Origin: Celoporthe dispersa
Lineage: Eukaryota; Ascomycota; Sordariomycetes; Diaporthales; Cryphonectriaceae
DNA: 64,000 bases
NCBI GenBank assembly: GCA_016584495.1
Contig: WAID01000008.1
Span: forward strand, 124,001-188,000
Reading direction: 5' to 3'
Shown here piece by piece: positions 35,906 to 48,388 of the stretch (position 1 is its first letter; each line of letters starts with the position of its first letter). A model generated the notes under the pieces. It saw only the letters and a program-made list of their open reading frames with translations, did not search any database and was not told where the DNA came from. The translations under genes and the position numbers were made by a program.

Positions 35906-37421
35906 ATGGCTGAACCTAACCCCCAGCCGCGTCGTCGGCAGCAGCGCCGGTGAGCCGCCATCTACTCCTATAATCCTGTGTGGTGGATGTTTCTCAGAGC
36001 GATGGCAAGGAAGGGCTAACAAGTGTGTCCATCTTCAGCCACCTCCCGCCTCCTCCTCGTCGACATCCACGGCGCCCAGGCCCAAGCCCGCCCAGAACCC
36101 CGCCCTCCGCATGATGGGCCTCCCCGCCCTCCCGCGCAAGCTTCCTCGCGCAACTGGCTCATATTCTGGACCCTCTCCGGCACCCTCACCGCCGCCATCG
36201 TGTACGACCGCCGCGAGAAGCGCCGCGCCACCGCCCGCTGGGCCCGCGCCGTCTCGCACCTCTCCAAGGAGCCCGTCCCCGGCGGCAACCCTCGGCCATG
36301 CCACGCAAGCTGACCATCTACCTCGAGGCGCCGCCCGGCGATGGCCTGCGCGTCGCACAGGACCACTTTCGGGAGTACGTGAAGCCTGTGCTGGCTGCGA
36401 GCGGGCTCGACTGGGAGTTCAGACAGGGACGGCAGCAGGGGGACATCCGCGCGGTGGTGGCGGAAGAGGTGCGGAAGAGAAGGAGGCGGGTGGAGAGGGA
36501 CATTGGTTCCACCGACGCCGTAGAGGAAGACCTCCCTACGGATGATGACTTCATCGAGGACTTTAGGAGACAGCACGGCATCCCCGAGTACGACGGCGTG
36601 CGGGGCGACGTCGTGATCGGCCGGCACACATGGAAAGAGTACATCCGCGGCCTGCACGAGGGCTGGCTGGGACCGCTGAAGATGCCGCCGCACGCACAGC
36701 CCGACCCCGAGCCCGAGAAGAAGGAAGGCGAGGAGGAAGGGCAGGAGAACAAGAGCAAGAGGCCGCGGCAGCCAAGCCGTACAACTCGGTCGACGACTAT
36801 GCGACTGCCCACATACCGCTGCTCATACCAGCCGAGCTGGCGCCCTCGACCCCAATCTCCTTTCCCCACATCCTGGGTTTCCTGAACACGCCGACCCGGT
36901 TCTATCGGTTCCTGACGAGGCGGCGCCTGGCGGATGAGATCGGAGCCGAGGTCGCAGCCGTGTGCTTTGCCACGTACAGGGACTTCCGGGAGGTGGGAGA
37001 TGCCAACAGCTCGGATATGGACCAGCAGTGGGAGCAGCAGACGGCGCTGGCACACGAGGAGCGGGACTGGCTGAAGAGCGTCTGGAAGAGCGAGGAAGAT
37101 GTCAAGAAGCAGAAGGCGGCCGGCGAGGACGCCAGCCCGGCCGCGGCGGGGAGCGAGCTCGAGGGCGGACCGGTGCCACCTGCTGCGCCAGCCAAGGAGA
37201 AGATATGGCCCGGGCCGGTGGTGCTCGACCCGCGCATCGCCATGCGCATGAGGAGGTTCGAGCTCCTGCCTGAGGACGAGAAGCGCGCGAGAGAGATCGT
37301 GGTCCCGGAGGAGGAGGTCGAGGGCTGGATCAAGGGCAGCCTGAGGAGCCTGTGGAGATGGGCTACCGACAAGCCCGAGAGCCAGAAGAACCCCATACCC
37401 AATGTCGGAGATGTAGATTGA
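35906..37421 (+). CDS. tim54: Mitochondrial inner-membrane translocase subunit TIM54
   Basis: Exons 35906-35949 and 36039-37421; 476 residues after repair. The N-terminus is Ala/Pro/Ser-rich, then NPALRMMGLPALPRKLP leads into the single membrane segment NWLIFWTLSGTLTAAIVY, followed by DRREKRRATARWARAVSHL. The intermembrane-space part starts MPRKLTIYLEAPPGDGLRVA and contains FREYVKPVLAASGLDWE and GDIRAVVAEEVRKRRR. It continues with PYNSVDDYATAHIP, FPHILGFLNTPTRFYRFL and VVLDPRIAMRMRRFEL. TIM54 belongs to the TIM22 complex, which inserts carrier proteins into the inner membrane. Four frame breaks occur near 35921, 36144, 36295 and 36760, each mended by one base, after which intron phase and length agree. 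Four hits in a conserved import subunit argue for sequence error rather than gene loss. Confidence 0.94.
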
Positions 37422-37725
37422 GCCGCGCGAACACAAGAAGCCCGGGGAGAAGTCCCGATTTTGTACGATATCTGAACATCCCCGGTCACACATAGAAACT
37501 TGCACCGAGCGGGCATGACAAGATGTATTATTACCAAGCCATTGAGGAGGAGAACGGGGTGGGAGCATAATATGCTGGACCCGGGGGCTCAATAGAGGAT
37601 AGAAGCATCTAATGGCTCAGGCACTCCTCTTCACGACATGACAGATCTCCACACTGCGATACCGAAGGGCCCAAGCACCACTGCATCCACCCGGCGCGTC
37701 GACGGCCCATCCCTTGTCCTGTGTC
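37422..37725. other. Short convergent spacer, TIM54 / NIP30-like gene
   Basis: About 300 bases holding two facing 3' ends. Nothing else is seen. Confidence 0.6.
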
Positions 37726-38476
37726 TCAATCGCTGTCATCGTCTGAGCCGTAGTCCACCAGTCCTGCTTTCGGCTTCGAGGAGGGAGCCGCAGCAGGGGC
37801 AGCCCTCGCCTCCGCCGTAGGTCCACGCGCACCTTCGACCTTGGTGCCAACAGCTGGCCCCACTGCGTCCTCCGCCTTCTCCTCCTCGTCCTCGTCCCTT
37901 CTACCCTCCCCACCACCACCACTACTCGTCCGCCTCTTCACCCCTTCAGCAACCCATCATCCTGACCCCCTTCCGCTTCCTCTTCCTCCTGCCAACCGCC
38001 CACCCACCACCATCACCACCAACATCCTCCTCCTCCTCCGCTGCCCCCTCCACCCCACTACCCCTCTGCGCCTCCCGGAACCCCCGCAGCCCTTCCTCTG
38101 TCTCCCGCCGCACCCGGTCCTCCTCCTCCCTCCTCCGCTGCACCACCTCGTCCAGGAACCCAACCTCGTCCTCGTCCAGCGCCCGGAACTGGTGTTTCAG
38201 CTTGTTGGCCTCCTCGAAGGCGGCCTGCTTGGCGGCCTTGTTCGCCTGCAGCACGTCGTACAGGCTCCGGCTGTCGTCCCTTGCTGCGGCGGCGGCGGCG
38301 GCGGCCCGCTGCGCTCGCTCCTTCTCGAGCTGGGTTTCTACGGCGGCCCATTCTTCGGACCTCTTGGCGGTGGCTGTCGATGACGATGATGGGTCCGGCG
38401 TGGTGGCGGCGGGTAGTGGCACGCTCTCGCCTGTCTTTGCGTCTATTGCGCCGCTGGAGATGAAGCGGGAGGACAT
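37726..38476 (-). CDS. NIP30/FAM192A-domain protein
   Basis: Single exon, 250 residues after repair; start MSSRFISSGAIDAKTGE at 38476. The N-terminal NIP30 domain is visible: EEWAAVETQLEKERAQRA, then RSLYDVLQANKAAKQAAFEE and KLKHQFRALDEDEVGFLDEV, a highly charged helical block. An Arg/Glu-rich coiled segment, a basic cluster (KRKRKG, likely nuclear localisation) and an acidic tail ending LVDYGSDDDSD follow. Human FAM192A binds the PA28-gamma proteasome activator in the nucleus; the fungal role is unproven. The frame breaks twice in G/C runs at 37966-37970 and 37941-37944; one base at each site joins the domain to the conserved acidic C-terminus. Confidence 0.85.
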
Positions 38477-41160
38477 GATGAGAAGGATGGCTGGCGATAT
38501 CTCGTCGTCCGTCTTCTTGGTCGGTTGGTGAGGAGCAAGAGACACGAGAGGCGCCCAAAAGATATGGAAAGGGAGGGGGACTATGCCCGGTGTTCTTGTT
38601 CTTCTTTTCTATTTTTCTCTTTCTCTTTTCCCCATATGTGTGTCTCTCACCGTCGCCTTCCTTAGCAAGTCGTTGTGATGTGATAAATGGCAGTGCAGAT
38701 TTGTTGCAGTTTAGGAATTGGTCTGTCGCGGGCCAGCGAGGATGTTGCGGGATAAGAAGAGAGAAACGGCAGGCTCAAAAGGCCCGCCCACCCGTCCGTC
38801 ATCCCTTTGCCAGTAACTCCTCTCCTCCCTCATAGCTCCTCTCAGCTCAGGCTCAGCTCAACAGGTCAACAGGCTGCAGAACATGGCAGAACATAGACGA
38901 TTGAGTTCTGAATCGTGTTGTCTGCTTTTTTCTTTCTCTCTCTTCTCTTTTCTTCTTCTCCCTTGTAATGGCTTGTTTACAAGACTATTTCTAATCTTTG
39001 ACTTATGAGTGAGTCGACTCGGTTCAAGCTTCATCGCGAGGTTTGATGGCCTGCATCGTTCCCACCTGTTTTTTTCTTTTTCTTTCTTCTTTTCTTTTTC
39101 TTCTTTGTCTTTTCTCTCACCTGACCAGATCACCATGTTTGTCTCAACGGCCAACTGCGGCCGTCTTACAAAATCGATTACACTGCCCCGGCTCACAAGC
39201 ACATGTACATACACAACCAGCCCGCCAGTTAGAGAACCACGCTACTCTTCAAAGGCATCCAGGATGCCAAAAGGGAATCACAAGTTCCACGGCCCCTCGA
39301 CTCAGTCATCAGTAGTAAGATTGTGCAAATGCCAACTTGAGAGCGTTGTCTTTGATTTTTCAATATTGGTATGATATCTAAACGCTGTGCTGTGCTGTGC
39401 TTTGCGTTACTTTTCGGCCAGGGCGGTCCTGGTATGCCTAAATCACCACCTCCGTCTCTCCCGCCAATGCCCTCGCCTCAGTGCGGGCGCACTCGCACCT
39501 GTGTCTCAGGCACGCCACAGTTGCTCGCTAACTTGACATGAGCGCAGGCCCTGGCAAAGGGCAGACGGCCGAACTTTTGTAAATCCCCTCGTCTCTCCCT
39601 CTCAACCCCTCGCAAGACCTTCCGGATCAAGGTTGTTTTGTTGTTGTTGTAGTAGTAGTAGTAGTAGTAGTAGTAGTTGTGTGCTACTCCCTTGAGTTCC
39701 ATTCTTTTTGTGTGCCTATAACAAAAGACCCCTTTTGTTTTTCATCCCTTCTTGAACCCATCTGAGGAACTCTTCATCGCATCATGAGCGTGGACGTAAA
39801 AATGTGAGTCCACCTCTTCCAGTATGAAACAAAACACAGGAAGCATTAAAAGGAAAAAGGAAAAATAAAACCCGAAAGCAGGACTAATCAGAACAACCGA
39901 CCGTGCCACCTTTCTATGAATGCCAATCAAAGGATATCCTCTAAACATGCGTGTCATGCCGAATGGAAACCGAGGAAGGTACAGGGGAAAAAAAATATAT
40001 GCCTCGGGTCGACAACAGCGAGGCCCCAAAGCCCGCTCTGCTTGGAGACTGGGCATATCGTCTGAACGAGCGCTGACGCGACCGACCCTCAGCTAACGAA
40101 TGTAACGAAGACAAAGTCATGTGCAAACAAAATACAGGCCGAGCCGTGACAGGCTCGGGGGTATGAAAAACAAAAATCACCGTCTTCCTCCTGAGACAAG
40201 CCATAATCAGACCATAGGTAGAAAAGAAAATGAATAGGAAAGAAAAAAAAAGGGAACAAAAGCAGGAAGTCCATCGACTGCCGGAAACAATCAAACTTTT
40301 TTTAGCAGGTCGATGACGCGAGTGAGTGCTTCGACACAACCCTGACCGCAGGTCGTGGCAATGGTGAATCATCGGGTCCAAGGTATTGCCATGATTGAGA
40401 GGCAAATTTAAGTCGGCATGCGAAAAGCTGACCAGGTCCGAAGGGAGTGCCGCAGAGGCGACTCGGTGATCTTTTGACGATGGTTTTGGATCACCAGACT
40501 CATCCACCTCACATTCCGCGTGTCGAGGAGCCCAAGAGCCAAGACGCGTCGAGACCAGTTGAAAAAATATGTCCGTCTCAGCGCGTTCCATTGCACCATC
40601 GTGGTGATTGAGTTTTCCTCCCTTGGCATCTAGAACCGTGAAGATGCCACGCCGTTGATTTTTGTTTTTCCGATCGAAAGAACGTAACTGATGTGGCCGT
40701 TGCCGAAGACCACCTGGTATTATGTCCATCAACGCCCATGAATGAGATGGCCAGCGCAAGCCATGTATCGTAGAGAACGAGAGAACCGTGAAAGAAAAAG
40801 GAAAAGTCATTAAACGAGTCGGCAGCGCTGTGATCGTGCCAGCCAGGTCATCGACCCAGCCAGTGCACGGTGGAACGGAGAGCTCAGCCCTGGGAAGCCC
40901 GGAGGCGCCACGTGACAGAGGCTCCCGGTCCATCAGCCGCAGATCCGAGCTATTCTGGTGTCGGTATGTGGACATCGAAGCTGGTGCCGGGACTCGGTGG
41001 GGTATCAGAATGCAAAGTGTATCGTTGGTCTCGATCCGTGACCGCCTGCAATGCGAATGCACAAACTCCATCCATATGTCCTCGCCGGCCATGCAGGGTC
41101 GAAGCCGGCTCTCTTGTAACCGCAGTCTAGTCCGACTCGAACAAAGTAGCAGGTGGCTTT
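38477..41160. other. Intergenic with a long unexplained open frame
   Basis: 2.7 kb between the NIP30-like start and the CLG1 stop. It contains a T/C-rich stretch (about 39060-39120) and a TTG/TAG repeat. On the minus strand it also contains one 383-codon open frame at 39941-41092 with no motif I recognise. That frame may be the long 3' untranslated region of the cyclin gene or an orphan gene; see findings. Confidence 0.5.
39632..39680. repeat. TTG then TAG trinucleotide repeat
   Basis: Compound microsatellite of about 16 triplets in non-coding DNA. Confidence 0.9.
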
Positions 41161-42202
41161 TTAACCCAGAACAGCCTGGCCATAGGCAGGAGCAGCCATG
41201 AAGTAGGGCTGCTGAGACTTGGCACCGAAGGGACCCGTGCAGTTAGCGCAGTTGCACTCAGCAAGGTTCATCTCCCAGATGTTCTGGCCGTTGTAGTAAC
41301 CGGGATAGTGAGTGTGACGAGGGTGATGGTAGACGCCGGGGACCGAGTTCTGGCGCGAATAGCGGTGGCCCTGGAAATCGTTGGCAAAAGCTCGGTTAAA
41401 CCAATCACCGTAGAACTGGCCGTTGCCCGAGGTCGCTGAGGTAGGGTACTCGGGAGTGCCGTAGCCAGAGTCGGGAGGCGTAAGCGGAGCACTCGACCAT
41501 GGGCCGGCCGAGAACTGGTTCCAAGACACCTCCTGAGGGCGGTAGGCAGATTGTTGCTGGGCCTGCTCGTTGCGCTTGAGGCTGGAGAGACGCTCGTACT
41601 CGGCGACCTGCTGCTGGTGCCAGACGTCGTAGGCCTGGGTACGGACGGGACGGTTGAAGTCGGTCTGGATGGGGTGACCAGGGCTGCGAGTCTCTCGCGG
41701 CTGGCCAGAGTCTGCGCCATCTTCTTCCTGGCCGCCCACTCGCCCCAGTTCTCCAGCCAGGCATTGTAGTCCTGACTCCGGTCGAGGTCCACATAGAGGT
41801 TCCACTCGATGCCGACCAGCCACTCGGCCTCGAGCTTGTTCAGCTCCGCGACCTGGATACCGGACACCTCAGACCAGGAGCGGTTCTGGAACGTGTTGTC
41901 GTCGAGAAACTTGCTGCCGAGGAGCAGGGCGATGGTCAACATGCGCCAGACTTGGCCCTCGTGGGGTGGAAGGGAGCCCCGGACATCCTGATGCCGTTCA
42001 CTCGCTTGGAGAGGTAGTTCATGCCAAGAAGGATGGTCGTCTTGGGGAGACGCGTGGAAGACAGGATCTGGGAGCAGAACTTTCGGAAAGCGGTGGTGAC
42101 GGCGGATCGAGGAGTGATGAGCTCGACCGCCATCTCGGCAACGTACTCGGCCATCATGTCGACCTCGTAGTCGAGGACAGCACAAACACCTCCACCAGGC
42201 AT
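41161..42202 (-). CDS. clg1: CLG1-like cyclin (Pho85-type cyclin family)
   Basis: Single exon as called, 347 residues after repair, from MPGGGVCAVLDYEVDMMAEY at 42202 to the stop at 41161. The cyclin fold core follows: AEMAVELITPRSAVTTAFRKF, LSSTRLPKTTILLGMNYL, HEGQVWRMLTIALLLGSKF, LDDNTFQNRSWSEVSGI, ELNKLEAEWLVGIEWNLYV. The rest is Gln/Ser/Tyr/Pro-rich and ends in a Cys pair (ECNCANC) and YGQAVLG. CLG1-type cyclins partner Pho85-like kinases; the partner here is inferred. Breaks of one base each lie in the G/C runs at 41963-41966 and 41671-41674. The 5' end is uncertain, because the frame is open 24 codons upstream of the Met, back to an acceptor-like TAG, so an upstream exon may exist. Confidence 0.85.
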
Positions 42203-43318
42203 CTTGTCGGATTGCTGAGGAGCCGGTGACGTGAAGGATGATCTCGGGGAGGGCGGGGTTGGAGCGATCTGCTTCTAGCACCTGGATGTCAAGCTCAGCT
42301 ATGTGGAAGCGCCACTGTTCGCCGGCAGAAAAGTCCAAGGCTGAAGAGTCGTAGAGGTAGGCAGGAAAGACGGTGTTTTAATGAGATGTCTGCGCCATAA
42401 AGAGGTTCCAAGTGTATCGTCCGGGAGAGTCTAAATTGTCGCGGGAAGGGAGGGGACGCGGTCGAACTGTGATGTCTCAAACGCAACGATACGAATGCAG
42501 TGAAGAGTCGTAGGGCGTTGGCGAGAAGCTCGAGACCAAAGAAGGGTATCGAGTGACTGTGCTGGCTCGTCGACGACTTCAGGTAATCACCAAAGGTCGC
42601 GCTGAACGGCGTGGGTCACGGGATTGATCTTGCACGAGGGCGAGAGAGATCGGGCGAGTCCTTGCACACGACTGGGTTTGTCGAGGGTCAGTGAGGCTGC
42701 TCTCGCAGTGCGGAGGGCAGAGAACAAGGTGTTGCGTCCGTCGGTTGCCCTGAACCTGGCACACACAAGTCGTGAGATGCGTCAGGCGATTGCAGGCCGA
42801 AGGGGTGCTGACGGGACTCAGCCAGGGGGTTGGAGAGTCGATGGCCAAACGGGAGGGGAGGTGAAAGAGAGGAGGGAGAAGAAGAGATCGGTCGGATGGG
42901 GTGAGACACGACTCGAGGGCGGAAAAGGGATGAGGACTAACGAAAACTTTGAAGTGGACAAGCTTCGCAGTGATCGCTCTCGCCGTCAAAAGAAGGATGG
43001 AGGAGGGAAAAGTCGCGGGCGACGAGGACGAGGAAAGGTTGTCCAGGTGCCAGGTGACTGATGGGGAGGTAGTAGGAGGAAAAGGTGAGAAGTGAGAGGG
43101 AGAGGATGGGCGACCGGCAGGTCAAGGAGTGCCGAGTCTCAAGGGTGTGGTAGAGATTTAGTAACGGAGACGACGAACCAGGGTGGCCAGCAAACGGAAG
43201 ATGACCTGGACCCGGACCTGGCCCTGGCCCTGGACCCAAAACAAATGGAGTCCCGCGTGTGGTGGATCCGTGTTGTCAAATTGACCGAGCAGTAAGATTA
43301 CCACTGGCGAAGCCACAA

Positions 43319-43348
43319 GACACACACACACACACCACACACGCGCTC
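43319..43348. repeat. CA dinucleotide repeat
   Basis: About 14 CA units with one interruption. Confidence 0.85.
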
Positions 43349-44973
43349 TCTCTCTGGCACACAGCGGCCCTCCAAGGGACTTTCGTGGAGATGAGCCAGA
43401 TGCTGTTGATGCCGTTTCTGGGCTGGCCTTGGTCTGATGTGTTTTTCTTTCTTCTTCTTCTTCTTTCTGTCCCCTTCCTCTTTTCTAGGAACTTTTTCCC
43501 TCCCTTTCCTTTCTCTCTTTCCTTGGGAGAGGAGCAGGGTGAGGTAAGTGGAGGGCTGACATGACAGAGAAGTGTGTGGCAATGATGCACGATGATGAGA
43601 TGAGATGAATAAATGAACGATGACTGACTGAATGAATGTATGGTTACTGACCTCGGATGCGCGGCCTAGCGTCCTCTGAGAAAATCAGGGAGGAGGATGA
43701 GGCGAAGGGCTGTCGCTGGAAGGCTCGGCGTGACGACCTTGGCCTGGAGGGTGGGAGGGACTTTGATCCTGGATCTTGCCAGGTCCCTTGACGAGTTGCA
43801 GATCCGCTACAAACGGCTGAGGTTGCAAGGTGTGGGGATACACAGTAACAGATGACGGCAGGTGGCTGCAGAAACGGTGCTGCAGAGGAAGCAGGGGAGG
43901 GAGTGAGGGAGGGAGGTGGGTGTGGTGTTAAGGAACCTCCGTAATTCGTCCTCGTTCGTGTTTTTTTCTTTCTTTCTCCCTTCTCCCGTGCCGTGTCGTA
44001 CCGTGCCAAATACTGCCAACGAGCTCGAGCTGGGGGCGCGTCGGTGCTGGTGCTGGCACTGCTGTTTCCTTGTGCCTTTCCTCAGGTCGATCTTGCTCCC
44101 CGGGCCAAAAGGGGCGTTCTTGTCTGCTCTCGTCTCGTTTGCGTTCGTGAACTGCAGCCCTTTGCTTTGTCCTGTTCTTTTCCTCCTGCTCGAAACAACA
44201 GAGGGAAATGTGGGTCACCGTCAGGCAGCTGGTCGGATAACGGGTCCGAAAAGGTATTGGCCTGGACAGGCTATAGGACACGAGGCCGATTGGTATGGGT
44301 CGGTGGACGGATCAGTGGACGAGGTGGGCTCGCTATTGTTCTGTAAATGCAATGCGGTTCACACCACCGGTGTCGTATTGTGTAGTACGAGTACCAGAAT
44401 CCCTGACTTGGGCGACACAGAGGTCAATTTGGCCGCGTTTGGTCGCTAAGCTGGAACAGACGGGGAGGATTCTGCTGTTGACAATAATAGAGGGAGGGCC
44501 AACAAGGGAGGGAGGGGGTGGAGAAGAGCAGGAGTGAAGGAGAGACTGATGATTATGGCGGAATGACGAGAGGAGGATATGTATGGGGTGGAGGATGAGG
44601 AATTAAGAAAAAAGGGGGTACAAGATGAGAAGAAAAGAGTGAGAAAGCCTTCGTTTCTGGATGATGCAAATCGACCTGGGCTGGTGATCTGAGCGACGAC
44701 TGGCGAGTGACTCGAGGGTTCCCGGCGTCCCCAGCGGGCAGGCCTTACCGTGGTGGATGACGACGGGATGCCACCTGCTGGGCATGAGCGAGGAGGAGCG
44801 TGAAGGGCAGGCCTAGGAACCGAGTCTGGTGCCAGCCTCATCAGGCGGCGCGAGCGCGGGTTGCAGTGGCAGATCGCCGGCAAACCAGAGCCCTTTTTTT
44901 CTCTTTTTCTTACTTTTTCTTCTTTTTTTTCCTTCCTTCTCTCTATAAAAAAATAAAGTAGAAAAAAAGCGCG

Positions 44974-44997
44974 CCAGGCCAGGCCAGGCCAGGCCAG
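44974..44997. repeat. CCAGG pentanucleotide repeat
   Basis: Four to five tandem CCAGG units next to an A/T-rich run. Confidence 0.85.
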
Positions 44998-46417
44998 CAG
45001 CAGTGGTCCAGACAGGACCACCTATTACTCATTGACACCTCGTAACAAAGGCGTACTCAGTAGGGGAAACCCAGTACAAAATCTGTCTGTTCGTACGAGG
45101 CAAGTCCGCCAGCCAGTCCCGACTACTTCGACAAGTGCTACACTACTATGGTATGAGTTCATTGTGGCCACCTCTCTTGAGCAATAGTCAAGGCACGATG
45201 GAGCAAGACATGGAACATGGTGAAGAGGAAGAAAAATAGAAAAGAAAAAAACTTGAACGGCAAGTGGAAAGGGAATAGCGTGTGATGGGTGGAGAGAGTT
45301 TTCCTGTAGGACGTTGTCAGGCTTGGAGGAAAGAGAAACGGCAAGGCAAGAACGAGAGAGAAGGAAGAAAAAAATAGTAGGGCAAAAACGGTGACAGGGG
45401 TCCGCCGTCATAAGAGATTTTGCTGGCTGGATTGCTAAGCTGGTAATGGAAAGAGCTACACGTCTACCCGCTGTACTCATGTATATACCGCACACCCCTT
45501 TCCCTTTCACATCCCACACCCCTTCCCTCATTCCTCATTCCCTCCTCCCAGCCAGCCCAGGCAGTTCGGTGGATCTGATTGGCAGAGGCTGTTCCAGAGT
45601 GGAGTGACACGCGAGAGCAGGAGACCAAAGGACGACATCCTGGATCCCCAGATCCCTTGCGCCCCTTCCATCCACATCCAGCCAGCCAGCCAGCCAGATG
45701 CCGTCGTCACCTTCGATGCCAGACCAGGCTCGCCGCCCTTTTTGGGGTTTGACATTCCAACGAAATTTTCACACCCAGCATGCTGCTGCAGATCACGAGC
45801 GCGACAAATCTCGTCAGCTGTGGCGACGACGGACTGGTCCTTTCGTCACCGTCACCCTGACGAAAGATAACCCCTTTCCAGCCTTTCTCTTTTCCCTCAC
45901 CCTTTCACACTGATGACACGGCAACGGATGACCATGGCGTTCTTCCTCATACCGTATAGTGCATAGTAGGGAACAATAAGTGCAGCAAATGCCGCGACAC
46001 ACACAAGGCACTGGCCAGCCCATGCCACCTGCGACCTGGGTTTGGATGGGCGCTTTGGACAGAGGGCGGCACGCCTCCTTGTTCCACCCACGCATCATCC
46101 AGTCTCCACCAGTGGTTTTCCGTATCCGCAATGGGCCCCACGAGAACTACCCAAGATCATGACCGCACAGGGCGTCTCGAGGTCCCTGTCGCCCCCAACC
46201 ACCTGTGGCCAACAGATCCGGGACCCTGAGTGCCCAACCTGCCAGCTCCCAGGAGACTGGGCAGTGGAGCGACTACTGGAGGGGGTGGTTCCCCCTCTCG
46301 AGGACCCCGGTGGGCCTGCCTGGCCTGCGCAGGCTGGGCCTGTCCGCCACCCACCCAGTCACTGGTGGGCCACGCGAGTCCACCGCCTGCCAATGGTTGC
46401 TAGGTGCGCTAAACACT

Positions 46418-46436
46418 AAAAAAAAAAAAAAAAAAA
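46418..46436. repeat. Poly(A) run
   Basis: Nineteen consecutive A bases after a GC-rich segment. Confidence 0.9.
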
Positions 46437-48359
46437 CCTCGCTAGGCCGTCGACAACTTCACCGCCTGTCCAACCAATGAAGCCTGTCGTTTACAAAACT
46501 TGGGTCACCTCTCCTCCTCCGCCCGTGTCGACTGGCGGTGCCTACTTGCACCGGGTCACACTCTTTAGCTCCGACCCTGCCTCCGCCTGCGGGTCACGAT
46601 GGACGCTCTTGTGGTTGCTAGCCGGCATCATCGGCCGCAAAGGTTCGCTGCTATGCTACACGGAGCACTACTCCGTCCTAGTAGTGGCGTGTGTCTATTT
46701 CTAGCGTTTCTAGCACCGCACACAGGACCAACCGAGAGGCACACATCCGTCCGCGACACAGCCGTCAAAAATTTCATGGATCTACTACGAGGCATACTAC
46801 ACCATAACCCGTCGTGCCGCTCCTCCCACCCTGCCACCCTACTGCTATAAATCGTCTCGGTGGCACGAGGCACGCTGGAACCGCCCTGGGATGGGGTGTG
46901 AGGTTAGCAGACGGGTCTGTCTTGACACACAACAGCCATCCACCAGCACCCTAGTTTTTGTCCTTTTTTTTTCTTCTTCCGGCCCTTAATTCGCGCTCTC
47001 GTTGACCAGCCAGCACAAGCCCCATGGGAAAGGTGGCTTTTCATTGACGAACAGGACTGCTCCACTGATACGAAATCAAACGAACAGCAAATTCTATTGT
47101 GGGGCAAATTGGGCAGACCGTCTTGCAAGCCCCAGTTGACACGGGTTCTCGAACCGCTGGGTGTGGACTCCCACTCGCAATTTCAACACCTGACACTTGC
47201 CATTTTGTCCAGATTGCTTCGGCAACGGCAAGAAATGGGAATGGAACGCATGGCAGGTTGATCGGGCGGGGACGTTCCTCCTTTGAGACCCTGCAAGATG
47301 AGACTGAATTGCACTAGCCAACCCATCCTCAGTAACAAATATGGCAGGACGGGCGTGACGGGAGGGGGAGCGGGCTCGTGTGGTCGATTAGCCTCCCACC
47401 CTGGCTGGTGAGGCAGCACACCGAGCACCACAAACGCGTGGCTTCAGCCATCTGCTATGGAACACCCCTTCTTGTCCTTCATCACGATGATGGATACTAC
47501 ACTTCTCTGCCCTTTGGGATTTGCACTACGGTGCCTCTTTTTCATTTCTTTTTCTGTCAGCCGTCACAAGCGGCGCGGGAGAGGCCTCCCCGATATTGGG
47601 GCACAACCGCATCTGCCGCATGGCTGCAGCCCTCAGGAACGCAGACGTGGGAGCTGAAGCTCCCGCCGAAAAACGGATTGCGGCGGCTAGCCGTCATTAC
47701 TCCTCTCGAGAGAAGATGCCTGTCAGGTCCGTCTGCTGAGGCTGGCGCTGCAGTCCATACGACCTAGTCATACTACTACTATTCTCAGACAGGACCCGCA
47801 GAATCCCAGAGCGCCAAATCCTCCCCTCCCCCTCTCCTCCTCCCAAGCCCCGAGGCAGTTGGAAGGTGGTGATGGGCCGCGTGTGGCCGCGCTGGCAAAC
47901 CAACCAAAGTGGTAGTTGTCCTTGCGAGGAAGGAAGAAGTCCCTCTCTTGTCCGCTTTCTATGTCTGGTTCTATGACACCTTCTCTGCGATTCGAACTGC
48001 GGGATTCAGTGGGAAACATCTGCGCTTGGCGTGGGACAAGAAAAACCGGCCTCAAGCCGGGGACCCCAAGCAGCACAGCCAAAACACCCAATACGAGTCG
48101 AGTCAGTGTCGCATCGGTCGTTAGATTCCAGAAGGCAGCCGAGTCGCAGAAATCTTAAAACGGACATTGGACGGACTCCAAGGCGTCCACAGGATCACAT
48201 CAGGGTCATGTAGGACCCCTTGTAATTTCAGAAACCGCGCCTCGCCCAGAGGCATGGGTCTCTTCTCAACTAGCCAGTCAACGCGCCGACGCAATGGAGA
48301 ACGCTGCAGCACCCCGCGTCCTACCTGGCCCTTCATCATTGCTGGTCGTGGGCCATCCG

Positions 48360-48388
48360 CATGCAGTACTAGACATGCAGTACTAGAC
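48360..48388. repeat. Tandem duplication of a 14-base unit
   Basis: The unit CATGCAGTACTAGA occurs twice back to back. Confidence 0.85.

Larger units (their letters stand above)
42203..45600. other. Upstream region of the CLG1-like gene, no supported gene
   Basis: Long pyrimidine-rich tracts at 43445-43530 and 44890-44945 and simple repeats suggest a long leader/promoter for the cyclin gene. Frames of up to about 190 codons are low-complexity (Arg/Lys/Ser or Phe/Leu runs from CT tracts) and are not called. Confidence 0.5.

Noticed and set aside
43916..44449. 177-codon plus-strand frame upstream of the cyclin
   Set aside because: Hydrophobic runs come from CT-rich tracts; no domain.
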